A stretch of 64,000 nt of DNA from CAYNRA01 sp046293395. GTDB lineage: Bacteria > Bacteroidota > Bacteroidia > Cytophagales > Spirosomataceae. The stretch's first letter is position 1, and every line of letters starts with the position of its first letter. The notes beneath the pieces were generated by a model that was not told where the DNA came from, did no database searches, and saw only the letters and a list, made by a program, of their open reading frames with translations. A program made the position numbers and the translations under genes. The DNA lies in the NCBI GenBank assembly GCA_046293395.1, contig JBKBOU010000002.1:62001-126000 (forward strand), read 5' to 3'. Below, piece after piece: positions 25,873-34,518 of this stretch.

Positions 25873-26835
25873 ATGAAAAAAATACAAAATTACTTGAAAG
25901 AAGCATTTTCTTTCACTCAAAATGAGGCACGCGGTGCGCTCGTTCTTCTACTCGTACTCATTGTTTTTATTCTTTTAATGAACCTAAGCGATGCTTTTTT
26001 TACCGGTAATCCACCCGAAATAACAATCGAACACATACAAAGATTAGAAGAAACCACGGAGGTACTCAAACGCACTGAAAGCAAGGCTTATTCAAACTAT
26101 AACTACACGAAAGAAGCACGTAAAAAATTCCCCTTTGACCCCAATACAGCCTCCGTCCCTACCCTCATTTCTTTGGGATTTCCCTCTTATTTAGCGGAAC
26201 GAATAGACAAATACAGAAACAAGGGAGGGAAATTTAAAAAAGTAGAAGACCTCCAAAAAATCTATGGACTTACACCCAAATTATGGAGAGAGATTGCCCC
26301 CTTTGTCCAACTTTCATCTCCCGCTTCCAGCCAAAAATATCCAGAAAAACAAGAATTTACCCAAATACAATCCGCACAGCCAACATTTACACCTTTTGAA
26401 ACTAATAAAGTAGGCACCGAACGAACCACCAACACCAAATCAAAATCTATCCGCTTTGATTTAAACGCCGCCGACACAACGCAACTTAAACTCTTACCTG
26501 GAATCGGAAGTGGATATGCCAAAAGAATTATTGCTTACCGAGATAAACTGGGTGGCTTCCTGGAAGTTGAGCAAGTCTCCGAAACCTATCAATTGAGCGA
26601 ATTAGCCATTCAAAGTATCTCAGAACAATGTTTTGTACAAAAAGAAGTCCGAAAAATCGCACTCAATAAAGTAGATAAAATTACACATCCTTACCTGACA
26701 TACGCACAAGCAAATTCCTTGGTTTCGTATCGAAAACAACATGGCTCTTACAAAAATGAACAAGATTTACGCGCAATCAAAACACTAGATGAAAATACTA
26801 TTCAGCGGATTCTCCCTTATTTATCTTTCGATTAA
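25873..26835 (+). CDS. membrane-anchored helix-hairpin-helix protein (ComEA-like repeats)
   Basis: A 320-residue protein. An N-terminal hydrophobic segment (residues about 18-42, ALVLLLVLIVFILLMNL) anchors it, and three helix-hairpin-helix units follow: VPTLISLGFPSYLAERIDKY, then DTTQLKLLPGIGSGYAKRI, and a third ending in DENTIQRILPYLSF. These motifs bind DNA non-specifically in ComEA; in Bacteroidota such proteins are common but their role is not established. The 3' end overlaps the convergent ABC ATPase gene by 15 bases. Binding of DNA at the periplasmic face during uptake is possible but not shown. Confidence 0.82.
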   Translation: MKKIQNYLKEAFSFTQNEARGALVLLLVLIVFILLMNLSDAFFTGNPPEITIEHIQRLEETTEVLKRTESKAYSNYNYTKEARKKFPFDPNTASVPTLISLGFPSYLAERIDKYRNKGGKFKKVEDLQKIYGLTPKLWREIAPFVQLSSPASSQKYPEKQEFTQIQSAQPTFTPFETNKVGTERTTNTKSKSIRFDLNAADTTQLKLLPGIGSGYAKRIIAYRDKLGGFLEVEQVSETYQLSELAIQSISEQCFVQKEVRKIALNKVDKITHPYLTYAQANSLVSYRKQHGSYKNEQDLRAIKTLDENTIQRILPYLSFD

Positions 26836-27774
26836 ATCAAAAAAGACTGTATCGTCTAGATTGTATTTTTTGGGTGATTGTAAATAAAAAGACATCTTTT
26901 CTTCTGATACAAAAACCTGAATTTCATAGTGATTTCCTCTGAAAGTACACGCCTGAACAATTCCTTCAAAATGTCCACCTTGTGGTGATAATACAAACAT
27001 TTCTGACCGAAGAAAGGTCGATTTCAATTGGTATTTTGCTTGAAAATCAGGGGAAACAAGACTATACATACCCGTTAAACCGGCTACATATTCGTTGGTA
27101 GGAAAATGATAAAGATGTTCCGGCGGAGCTGTTTGAACGAGATAGCCATTTTGAAGAACAGAAATTTCACTTGCCCATGCAAAAGCATCTGTGACATCGT
27201 GCGTAACGAAAATACAAACGATTTTTTCCTCCTCTACAAATGTCCGCAGTGTATTCTGTAAATGGCGTTTGTTCAGAGGGTCAAGGTGACTGAACGGCTC
27301 ATCGAGTAAGAGTACATCAGGCGTGTCTGCCATTGCTTTCACGATGGTGGCACGTTGTTGCTCACCACCTGATACTTCGCGGGGCAAACGATGGCTAATA
27401 TCCTGCAAACCAGACAATTCCAACAATATTTCTGTACGCTCTTTTTGGTATTCTTTTTGAAAATAACGAAGCTCATACGCGATATTTTCACGAATGGAAA
27501 TATTGGGAAACAGCCCGTCTTGTTGACGAACCAACTTAATTTCTGGGTGTCCGGGAACCAGTTTTTCAGCAGGTGGTTTGATACGTTCTTCACGTAAAAA
27601 AAGAGAACCCGTCGATGGATTTTCCAGCCCAGCAAGTAAATGTAGCAACGTGGACTTTCCGGCGCCGCTTTCCCCTACAATCGCCCAAACAGAAGCCGGA
27701 ACCAAGGTTTTTGTTATAGGTTGAACCAAATGAACACCAGATAAGTGAAAAGACAATTGATTTATTTGAAACAC
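26821..27774 (-). CDS. ABC transporter ATP-binding protein (orphan, FbpC/PotA-like)
   Basis: A 317-residue ATPase with Walker A GESGAGKST, the signature VSGGEQQR, Walker B VLLLDEPFSHLDP, and an H-loop in FVTHDVTDA. A TOBE-like extension occupies the C-terminal part (residues about 235-317, with SEMFVLSPQGGHFEG). This resembles the iron, spermidine and molybdate importers. No permease or binding protein gene lies beside it, so its partners must be encoded elsewhere or it acts with another import system. The gene is convergent with the HhH gene and divergent from the Nudix-type regulator; 126 bases separate the start codons, which would suit shared control. Confidence 0.9.
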   Translation of the reverse strand: MFQINQLSFHLSGVHLVQPITKTLVPASVWAIVGESGAGKSTLLHLLAGLENPSTGSLFLREERIKPPAEKLVPGHPEIKLVRQQDGLFPNISIRENIAYELRYFQKEYQKERTEILLELSGLQDISHRLPREVSGGEQQRATIVKAMADTPDVLLLDEPFSHLDPLNKRHLQNTLRTFVEEEKIVCIFVTHDVTDAFAWASEISVLQNGYLVQTAPPEHLYHFPTNEYVAGLTGMYSLVSPDFQAKYQLKSTFLRSEMFVLSPQGGHFEGIVQACTFRGNHYEIQVFVSEEKMSFYLQSPKKYNLDDTVFFDLIER

Positions 27775-27883
27775 GATAAAAATAGATTTAGCAAAACCCT
27801 ACGTTTTGAATAAAATAAAATGGGAAATTCATTTGGTTCTCATGCAATAAGACGAAAATGAACTTGAATCCTACAAAATTATG

Positions 27884-27891
27884 TAGATTTG
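27884..27891 (+). promoter_or_regulatory. candidate -7 box (TAGATTTG) for Nudix-type regulator
   Basis: TAGATTTG matches TANNTTTG. CTTG at 27863-27866 is a near match to the -33 element but at 17-base spacing. The predicted transcription start, near 27898, falls almost on the ATG at 27901, so the message may be leaderless or may start at the second in-frame ATG (27919). Confidence 0.4.
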
Positions 27892-27900
27892 AGAGAAATT

Positions 27901-28647
27901 ATGGAGAAACACGGACAAATGCTCGAACAGTATAAGCAACAAACCAAGTGTTTGGTTGCACTAGATTCCATCATTTTTGGATTTGATGGAGAAAAAATCC
28001 AATGCTTACTTGTAAAAAGAGGAATACAAACGGAACAAGAAAGCTGGTCGTTGATGGGTGGATGGTTACGCCCTGATGAAAGTTTAGATGAAGCAGCCAA
28101 CCGAATTGTGTTTGAATTAACAGGGTTAAACCAAGTCTTCTTAGAACAACTTTATAGCTTTGGTAGCCCTTACCGAGACCCGATTGAAAGGACTGTTGCA
28201 GTCACCTATTATGCGCTCATCAATGTTCACGCATACGAAGAGGAAAAAAATAAAGAATACGAAGCAAAATGGTTTGAACTTACAAACCTCCCATCCTTAC
28301 TATTTGACCATCAGCAGTTTATCCAAACAGCTATCCAGACACTTCGCCAAAAAGCAGCATTTTATCCAGTGGGCTTCGAACTACTTCCTGAGAAGTTTAC
28401 CTTACCGCAATTGCAAGCACTTTACGAAGCAATTTACATGACGACTTTTGACAAGCGTAACTTCAGTAGAAAAATCCTTTCATTAGATATACTCGAAAAA
28501 CTAGACGAAAAGCAACGGGGGTTTTCCAAAAAGGGAGCCTTTCTGTACCGTGTTAAGGAGGCATCAAAAAAAGAATCCGCCAACGATTTCCACTCCATAG
28601 TGTCGAACGTTGACGGATTATTCAAACAAAAGATTGTTATTTCTTGA
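27901..28647 (+). CDS. NrtR/AraR-type transcription regulator (Nudix-like sensor + winged helix)
   Basis: A 248-residue regulator with a Nudix-fold domain (residues about 15-145) and a C-terminal winged-helix domain (about 155-230; FTLPQLQALYEAIYMTTFDKRNFSRKIL). The Nudix box GWLRPDESLDEAANRIVFELTGL has kept the first Glu and Arg but lost the metal-binding Glu pair of REUXEE, so it should sense rather than hydrolyse. In Bacteroides the AraR regulator of this kind controls arabinose use, while NrtR controls NAD genes; the ligand here is unknown because no such operon is beside it. An in-frame TTG at 27889 lies inside the promoter box, so the ATG at 27901 is preferred. It overlaps the convergent DUF937 gene by 11 bases. 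Confidence 0.85.
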   Translation: MEKHGQMLEQYKQQTKCLVALDSIIFGFDGEKIQCLLVKRGIQTEQESWSLMGGWLRPDESLDEAANRIVFELTGLNQVFLEQLYSFGSPYRDPIERTVAVTYYALINVHAYEEEKNKEYEAKWFELTNLPSLLFDHQQFIQTAIQTLRQKAAFYPVGFELLPEKFTLPQLQALYEAIYMTTFDKRNFSRKILSLDILEKLDEKQRGFSKKGAFLYRVKEASKKESANDFHSIVSNVDGLFKQKIVIS

Positions 28648-29872
28648 TAACCACGATACTCATTTTGTCTTTAAACACACTTCCTGCATCTGCATCAATT
28701 CGCTCGTTTTCAATACCTGCTGCAAGTAAGGCTCTTTTCAAGGCAAAACCTCTTTTCTTTGCCAATTTTGGTTCAGATTTCGTTTTTCCGAAACCTTCGC
28801 ACTTTACTTGGAGTGTCGGATTATTTTTTAAAGTTTCAACAAGCGAAGCAATTGCTTCTTTGCTTTCTGGGCTTGGTTCTACCTCACTCTTACTCGCAAA
28901 AGTTATTTCAGGAAGGGCAAATCTTTTTCCGGCTGGTTGCGTCGCGTCTTTCGCATAACTTGTAAAAGCTGGATAGAGATCCACTTTTTGTACGGCTGCC
29001 TCCTCTGCTGCATTTGGCACGGGTACTTCTGGTGTCATCATGCTATCAATTTGAGCAGGCGTAATTGCCTGTTCATCAGCTACTTCCACAACTTCTTCGA
29101 ACGAATCTTCAACCGTGGAAATCGTTTGTTGCGTTTGGTACCAATAGACACCAGCAGCTACCAAGACCGCCACAATACCCAATCCTAGAATTGTTTGAAT
29201 AGACACACCTCCAGAATTTGACGAAGTTGGAGTATCTGCGCTTGTCGTGTAAGAGGTGGAGACTTGAGGTGCTTCTTCTTTTTTCAGTTTTTTTGGCTGA
29301 GTAGAAGCATATTTGTAATTCAATAAATCTTGTAACCCAAGAGCAGGAACCATTTTATCCAATAACCCTACGGGTGCAGTAGCAATGAGCGGCTCATGAT
29401 GTGTTTGCAAGAAATAAACCAAATCAGAAGCATCCATTTTTTCTTCCGCTACGATTTGTGCCAATGAGTCCACTAAAGAAGTAGTTACAATGCCAATATA
29501 AACCGTAGAACACACTTTATTTGCACCTGCGTACGAGCCAATTGTACTAATCAATGGACTTTTAAAAGCTGGAAAAACCTGACTAATTAGTTTATTTCCC
29601 TTCTCAATAACAACATCTAACCGATTCTTATCTGCTAAAATCGCGTCAAAGGTATCTATGAATGGCTTATCTTGCGCCCCCCCAACTACTTGAGAATACA
29701 GCAGATTTGCCCCCATATTACTGTTACTTCTACGTATCAGGCCAGCGATGAGCGTATAATACATCCCTTTGATGGCTTTATCCACATCTCCAGCTTCAGA
29801 TCCAACAATTTTTTTAATGGTTTCGAGTCTATTTTCTGTGAAAATAGCGTCATAGTCGTTAAACAGTTTCAT
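28637..29872 (-). CDS. DUF937 protein with OmpA-like C-terminal domain
   Basis: A 411-residue protein of unknown function. The N-terminal 200 residues match the DUF937 family (IVGSEAGDVDKAIKGMYYTLIAGLIRRS). A Ser/Thr-rich linker leads to one membrane segment (SIQTILGLGIVAVLVAAGVYWY, about 222-243), then an acidic stretch, and an OmpA-like domain of about residues 320-411 (TLKNNPTLQVKCEGFGKTKSEPKLAKKRGFALKRALLAAGIENERI is the part that would contact peptidoglycan). It would lie with the DUF937 part inside and the OmpA-like part in the periplasm, which is odd for DUF937. Role not known. It overlaps the regulator's 3' end by 11 bases. Confidence 0.8.
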   Translation of the reverse strand: MKLFNDYDAIFTENRLETIKKIVGSEAGDVDKAIKGMYYTLIAGLIRRSNSNMGANLLYSQVVGGAQDKPFIDTFDAILADKNRLDVVIEKGNKLISQVFPAFKSPLISTIGSYAGANKVCSTVYIGIVTTSLVDSLAQIVAEEKMDASDLVYFLQTHHEPLIATAPVGLLDKMVPALGLQDLLNYKYASTQPKKLKKEEAPQVSTSYTTSADTPTSSNSGGVSIQTILGLGIVAVLVAAGVYWYQTQQTISTVEDSFEEVVEVADEQAITPAQIDSMMTPEVPVPNAAEEAAVQKVDLYPAFTSYAKDATQPAGKRFALPEITFASKSEVEPSPESKEAIASLVETLKNNPTLQVKCEGFGKTKSEPKLAKKRGFALKRALLAAGIENERIDADAGSVFKDKMSIVVIKK

Positions 29873-30046
29873 ACCTTATATTATCTCTTTATTCATTACG
29901 ATTATGCAAAATAACACAAAAAGAAGAACGCAAACACGTATATTATTAAATTATATATTAAAATACGAGCAACTAAATAAACGATTTTAAATTATTTCTA
30001 AGCGACCACTCCCCATTTTAAGGAGACTAGGTTTCTTTTTCCTGCC

Positions 30047-30077
30047 ATTGAACAACCCAAAAAATCAGCTACTTTTG
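30047..30077 (+). promoter_or_regulatory. promoter of GSCFA gene
   Basis: TACTTTTG (30070-30077) fits TANNTTTG, and ATTG (30047-30050; consensus TTTG) sits exactly 19 bases upstream. A start near 30084 leaves about 35 bases before the ATG at 30119. The 246-base divergent space from 29873 holds nothing else that I can support. Confidence 0.55.
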
Positions 30078-30118
30078 ATTCTATTTATTCGTTTTGTGGA
30101 AGGTAAACTACTTTTTTT

Positions 30119-31114
30119 ATGCGATTACGTACCGAAATAGAACACGCACCATCTGATTGGAAAATAGAACAAACCAATCAAATTATGACACTCGGTTCTT
30201 GTTTTTCTGATCATATCGGACAACTTTTCCTGGATGATAAACTTCCTTGTGTCGTTAATCCATTCGGAACCATCTATAATCCTGTTTCCATTGCAACCAA
30301 TTTGTGTACAGCAATCAAATCAGAAAATATTGATAATCAATTATTTATAGAAAAAGAAACGATTTGGCATCATTTTGATTTTCATTCTACCTTCTGGAGT
30401 ACGTCACAAAAAGACTTATGGAAAGAAATTCAGTTGACGAACCAACATGTGAGAGAAACTTTACAAAAAACGCATATTTTGATTTTGACTTGGGGCACAG
30501 CCTTCGTCTATCGCCAGAAAAAAACACAAAAAATCGTTTCCAATTGTCATAAAATTCCTTCGTCAGAATTTGAGAAAATCCTTTTAACCAAAGAAGAAAT
30601 CCTAGCTTCTTTCACTTTACTTTACACGACGTTGAAAGAGGTAAATCCGACACTTCGAATCATACTAACAATTAGTCCTGTCCGACATACGAAGGATACA
30701 TTAACTCTTAATTCCTTGAGTAAAAGCCTACTTCGCGTGGTTTGTCATGAATTGCAAGAAACTTATCCAACTGTTTATTATTTTCCGGCTTTTGAAATCA
30801 TGCAAGATGACTTGCGTGATTACCGATTTTATGAAGAAGACCTAATTCACCCGAACAAACAAGCTATTGAGTACATATATACTCAATTTCGAACGACCTA
30901 TTTCTCTGAAAACCTACTAAAGTTACAAGCAGATTGGCAAAAAATCAAAGCTAGTTTACAGCACCGTCCTTTTTATCCAGGCACACGAAGTCATCTCCTT
31001 TTCTTGGAAAATTTGGCTAGAAAATTAGTAAAAATTAGTTCACAATTACCTGTCGAAAACGAAATAAACGAAGTAAAAGAACAAATAGAAACCATGAAGC
31101 AAAAATTGGATTAA
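30119..31114 (+). CDS. GSCFA domain protein
   Basis: A 331-residue protein of the GSCFA family, which belongs to the SGNH/GDSL hydrolase superfamily and is common in Bacteroidota. The name motif is visible as MTLGSCFSDHIG (residues about 22-33), with NPFGTIYNPVS just after it; a later DLIHPNKQAIEYIY gives the Asp/His pair of the SGNH active site. It would act on an acyl or sugar ester; the substrate is unknown. There is no signal peptide, so it is probably cytoplasmic. It is the first gene of a plus-strand run that includes Mrp, NifU, the Ddl-like protein and RNase H, but intergenic gaps of 70-90 bases leave operon membership uncertain. Confidence 0.85.
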   Translation: MRLRTEIEHAPSDWKIEQTNQIMTLGSCFSDHIGQLFLDDKLPCVVNPFGTIYNPVSIATNLCTAIKSENIDNQLFIEKETIWHHFDFHSTFWSTSQKDLWKEIQLTNQHVRETLQKTHILILTWGTAFVYRQKKTQKIVSNCHKIPSSEFEKILLTKEEILASFTLLYTTLKEVNPTLRIILTISPVRHTKDTLTLNSLSKSLLRVVCHELQETYPTVYYFPAFEIMQDDLRDYRFYEEDLIHPNKQAIEYIYTQFRTTYFSENLLKLQADWQKIKASLQHRPFYPGTRSHLLFLENLARKLVKISSQLPVENEINEVKEQIETMKQKLD

Positions 31115-31185
31115 ACTAATTTTTCCATTTACTTGTTGACAAACGTAAGAACTCACCCAAATAATAATAAATCAACTAGATACGC

Positions 31186-32289
31186 ATGGGAGAATTAACC
31201 ATCACGAAAGAGAAAGTACTTTTAGCGCTCGGAACAGTACAAGAACCTGATTTGAAGAAAGATTTGGTCACTTTGAATATGATCAAGGACATCGAGGTAG
31301 GTGTCAATCAAGTTTCTTTTACCGTAGTTCTAACGACACCCGCTTGCCCGCTCAAGGAAAAAATAAAGAATGATTGTACGCAAGCCATACATGCACAGCT
31401 AAGTGCTGACATTGAAGTTTCTATCAAAATGACCGCAGATGTTACGTCTGTTCGCGATCAATCACCGACTTTACCGGGGGTCAAAAACATCATTGCGATT
31501 TCGTCTGGAAAAGGAGGAGTTGGAAAATCTACCGTGACTGTCAATCTTGCCATGGCCTTAAAGGCAGCGGGTGCAAAAGTAGGGATTATCGACGCAGACA
31601 TTTCAGGGCCGTCTATTCCGGTTATGTTTGGAGGAGAAGATTTACAGCCGTTAATTACTCAAAAAGACGGTAAAAATATGATTTCGCCTATTCTTCAGTA
31701 CGGAATTAAAATGATTTCTATCGGCTTTTTAACTCCAGCAGAAAGTGCTGTTGTATGGAGAGGCCCGATGGCGAGCCAAGCATTGCGTCAATTTTTTGGT
31801 GATGTGGACTGGGGAGAATTGGATTATCTTTTGATTGATCTACCGCCTGGAACGAGTGATATTCATTTAACTTTGGTGCAAACGGTTCCGGTAACTGGAG
31901 CAATTGTAGTAACGACTCCTCAAAAAGTAGCGTTGGCAGATGCGATGAAAGGCATGGCGATGTTCAAGCAACCTCAAATCAATGTACCTGTTTTAGGAGT
32001 GATTGAAAACATGGCTTACTTTACACCTGCGGAACTTCCAGACAATAAATACTATATTTTTGGTCAAGGTGGCGGGCAGCAATTGGCGGATAAATACGAA
32101 GTTCCTCTATTGGGGCAAATCCCGTTGGTTCAAGGTATTCGGGAAGGTGGCGACTCAGGAAGACCTATTATGATGGAAAGTGCAAGTCCGACAACAACGG
32201 CGTTCAGCCAAGCAGCCTCTGCTTTAGCTCAACAAGTAGCAATTCGGAATGCGCAATCGCCCAAAACCAATCGTGTGGTGGTTCAATAA
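31186..32289 (+). CDS. mrp: Mrp/ApbC family iron-sulfur carrier ATPase
   Basis: A P-loop ATPase of 367 residues that carries and transfers Fe-S clusters. An N-terminal DUF59/MIP18-like domain (residues 1-85, with TTPACPL) precedes the deviant Walker A SSGKGGVGKST (about 106-116), and IIDADISGPSIP and LIDLPPGTSD complete the nucleotide site. In most bacterial Mrp proteins a CxxC follows ENM; here the segment reads ENMAYFTPAELPDNKYYIFG with no cysteine. The NifU C-terminal-like scaffold gene follows 92 bases later, a frequent pairing in Bacteroidota. Confidence 0.93.
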   Translation: MGELTITKEKVLLALGTVQEPDLKKDLVTLNMIKDIEVGVNQVSFTVVLTTPACPLKEKIKNDCTQAIHAQLSADIEVSIKMTADVTSVRDQSPTLPGVKNIIAISSGKGGVGKSTVTVNLAMALKAAGAKVGIIDADISGPSIPVMFGGEDLQPLITQKDGKNMISPILQYGIKMISIGFLTPAESAVVWRGPMASQALRQFFGDVDWGELDYLLIDLPPGTSDIHLTLVQTVPVTGAIVVTTPQKVALADAMKGMAMFKQPQINVPVLGVIENMAYFTPAELPDNKYYIFGQGGGQQLADKYEVPLLGQIPLVQGIREGGDSGRPIMMESASPTTTAFSQAASALAQQVAIRNAQSPKTNRVVVQ

Positions 32290-32381
32290 GACTAAAAAGA
32301 AACGATTGAGTAACTAATTCAGTCTGATAGTAGTCAAATTGCCGATAGATATGTATTTTTACATTCTGAAAATGAAAAACC

Positions 32382-32630
32382 ATGCAAGAAATCACAAAAC
32401 GCATTGAAGCTGCTTTAGATACAGTGAGACCTTATTTAGAAGCTGACGGAGGGAACGTCAAGATTGTCGAACTAACAGAGGATATGGTAGTTAAGCTCGA
32501 ATTAATTGGTTCATGTAGCTCCTGCCCGATGTCTGCCATGACTTTCAAAGCAGGCTTAGAAGAGGCGATTTTAAAGGCTGTCCCTGAAATCACTAAGGTA
32601 ATTGCCCTCAATTTGACAAGTACAAAATAA
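32382..32630 (+). CDS. NifU C-terminal domain Fe-S scaffold protein
   Basis: An 82-residue protein equal to the C-terminal NifU domain (Nfu type). The cluster ligands are C45 and C48 in GSCSSCPM. It would hold and pass on a [4Fe-4S] cluster, in partnership with Mrp from the gene just upstream. It has no A-type or other extra domain. A strong terminator 45 bases downstream ends the transcript. Confidence 0.93.
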   Translation: MQEITKRIEAALDTVRPYLEADGGNVKIVELTEDMVVKLELIGSCSSCPMSAMTFKAGLEEAILKAVPEITKVIALNLTSTK

Positions 32631-32675
32631 ACAAGTTGACCAAGTAAGTACCAAGCTGAAAAACGCAATATATTC

Positions 32676-32708
32676 AAAAAAGTCGCTAGTAGATAGCGAC
32701 TTTTTTGT
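32676..32708 (+). terminator. intrinsic terminator after NifU-like gene
   Basis: A perfect 13-bp stem AAAAAAGTCGCTA/TAGCGACTTTTTT (32676-32688 and 32694-32706) with a 5-base loop. Confidence 0.85.
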
Positions 32709-32757
32709 TAATTTGTCTTGTGCTTTCACCATTACCGCATTTATTTACCTACGTTTT

Positions 32758-34515
32758 ATGACACAAAAACTGAAAATTGGCTTATTTTTTGGGGGCATCT
32801 CAAGAGAAAGAGAGCAATCTTTTCGATGGGTAAAGTCTATACTTCACCATCTGGACTTAGAGCTTTTTGAACCCGTTCTTTTATTTGTTGATAGCTTAGG
32901 AAATTGCATTCATGTAGAAAAAAATATCTTAGAAGAAGAATCCATTCGACGATTCTACCCCTCTCGAAACCTAAATCGGGGCTTTCGTGTCTATATTGAG
33001 CATTTGGGAGAACTCAATGAGACACAGCTTTACAAACTTATTTACAAAATTGGAAAGCAAGTAAAGTGGGAGCAACTCGCAACCCAAATTGATTTTGCAC
33101 TTCTTGCATTGCAAGGCTCAAATAAAGAGTCAGGGCAGATACAAGGCATTTTAGATTGGTTCCATATTCCTTATTCTGGGCCTTCCCAACTCGGTGCTTC
33201 GATACAAGCAGACCGAGGCTTTCTACAAAATATGCTGCAATCGATTACCCATTCACAGAAAAAATACCAGACTTTGACGTATTCAGAATGGGAATCAGCC
33301 GACAAAGCGAAAATCTTTCAGGATATTATCAACCAAATTGGTTTTCCGTTTATCATTAGTCCAAACTCGCAAGGATTTGATAAAAACCACCTCATCATCA
33401 AGAAAAGAAGTCTTGAGGAGTTTGTTCGGGCTGTTCAAAAATGTTTCCAAGAAGTAACTATTTACCAAAAAGAGTGGAAAAAAGCCAGTACAAAGCAACG
33501 CAAAACAGCTATCGAGCGACTCTTAGACTTAGAACAAGGCATTGGGCTACCAGCACTAACGCCAAACCAAGAAGTCATTGAACATCCCGCAGATTTAGCA
33601 AATTATCTAAACGAATATTTTAAAAACCCTGCTTATGAATCTATAACTATTCGCTCCTATAAACTTGAAAATCAATTATTTATAGAAAGTTTCACGATTG
33701 GACAAGAGTTCATTTGTGCTGTCATGAGTGATACGAATGAAAAAGTAATTGCATTGCCGCCCATCGAAATTTCTACAGATTTAGATGCCAATTTGTCCAT
33801 TGAAGCACCGCTCCTTCTCGCCTCTGACGAAACCATTCAGCAAATACGAGGAATGGCAACGACTTTATTCCAAAAAACACATCAAGACTTTCTCGCGTTT
33901 TTCAGAGGATTTGTTACCCCAGATAAGCGAATTGTTTTTCAGGAAGTATATGTGCAACCTTTGCTCACACATCTTTCCGTGACAAAGAAAATACTATCGC
34001 TTTTTGGGTTCACGCCGCAAGATTTATTTACCGCACAAATTAGGTATGGAACACTTTCTAAGAAAAAAAATGGAGGACCACTACCGATTTATAATCAGCT
34101 AATTACGCGAATGGAGGAATCTATCCGAGCAAATAAGAATAAAAAAAGAGCGAAGATAGGCGTACTTTTTGAAGAAAACACCGCCCAATACATACAAGCA
34201 TCGCGTTGGTTTGAGCGAATCTTGAGAAAAGAAGAAGAAGGCGTTGAACCTGTCGCCATTTGCTTGGCTGCCAACGGACTGATGTTCCAAATTCCGAGTC
34301 AATGGATGAATTTTGATTCATTTGAGGAATTAGCCTATATTTTGAGCAAGAAAAACGCGCCAGAGATTGAGGATTTAAAAATTCAATTACTATCCATTCT
34401 TCATTCTGTGAGCCAATCCATGGATTTAGACATCACCAAATGGGAAGAGCAAAATATTATTGACGAGCTTCAGGCAGTCTATTATGTAAAAGAAGACCGT
34501 TTGATTACTTTGTAA
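32758..34515 (+). CDS. D-Ala-D-Ala ligase-like ATP-grasp protein, degenerate, with second N-domain-like segment
   Basis: A 585-residue protein, much longer than Ddl (about 310-360). Residues 1-155 match the Ddl N-terminal domain (KIGLFFGGISREREQSF, then SGQIQGILDWFHIPYSG). An ATP-grasp region follows with FICAV (residues 318-322), but at the ATP-phosphate Lys position the protein has FPFIISP (S201 instead of K), and the Mg-binding N of ELN..P is replaced (FQEVYVQP, Y398). After residue 460 a second segment, KIGVLFEENTAQYIQAS, looks like a partial repeat of the N-domain start. It is therefore probably not a functional ligase. The ATG at 32758 is preferred to an in-frame start at 32713 that would place unrelated residues upstream. 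RNase H follows 3 bases after the stop. Confidence 0.72.
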   Translation: MTQKLKIGLFFGGISREREQSFRWVKSILHHLDLELFEPVLLFVDSLGNCIHVEKNILEEESIRRFYPSRNLNRGFRVYIEHLGELNETQLYKLIYKIGKQVKWEQLATQIDFALLALQGSNKESGQIQGILDWFHIPYSGPSQLGASIQADRGFLQNMLQSITHSQKKYQTLTYSEWESADKAKIFQDIINQIGFPFIISPNSQGFDKNHLIIKKRSLEEFVRAVQKCFQEVTIYQKEWKKASTKQRKTAIERLLDLEQGIGLPALTPNQEVIEHPADLANYLNEYFKNPAYESITIRSYKLENQLFIESFTIGQEFICAVMSDTNEKVIALPPIEISTDLDANLSIEAPLLLASDETIQQIRGMATTLFQKTHQDFLAFFRGFVTPDKRIVFQEVYVQPLLTHLSVTKKILSLFGFTPQDLFTAQIRYGTLSKKKNGGPLPIYNQLITRMEESIRANKNKKRAKIGVLFEENTAQYIQASRWFERILRKEEEGVEPVAICLAANGLMFQIPSQWMNFDSFEELAYILSKKNAPEIEDLKIQLLSILHSVSQSMDLDITKWEEQNIIDELQAVYYVKEDRLITL

Positions 34516-34518
34516 GAA

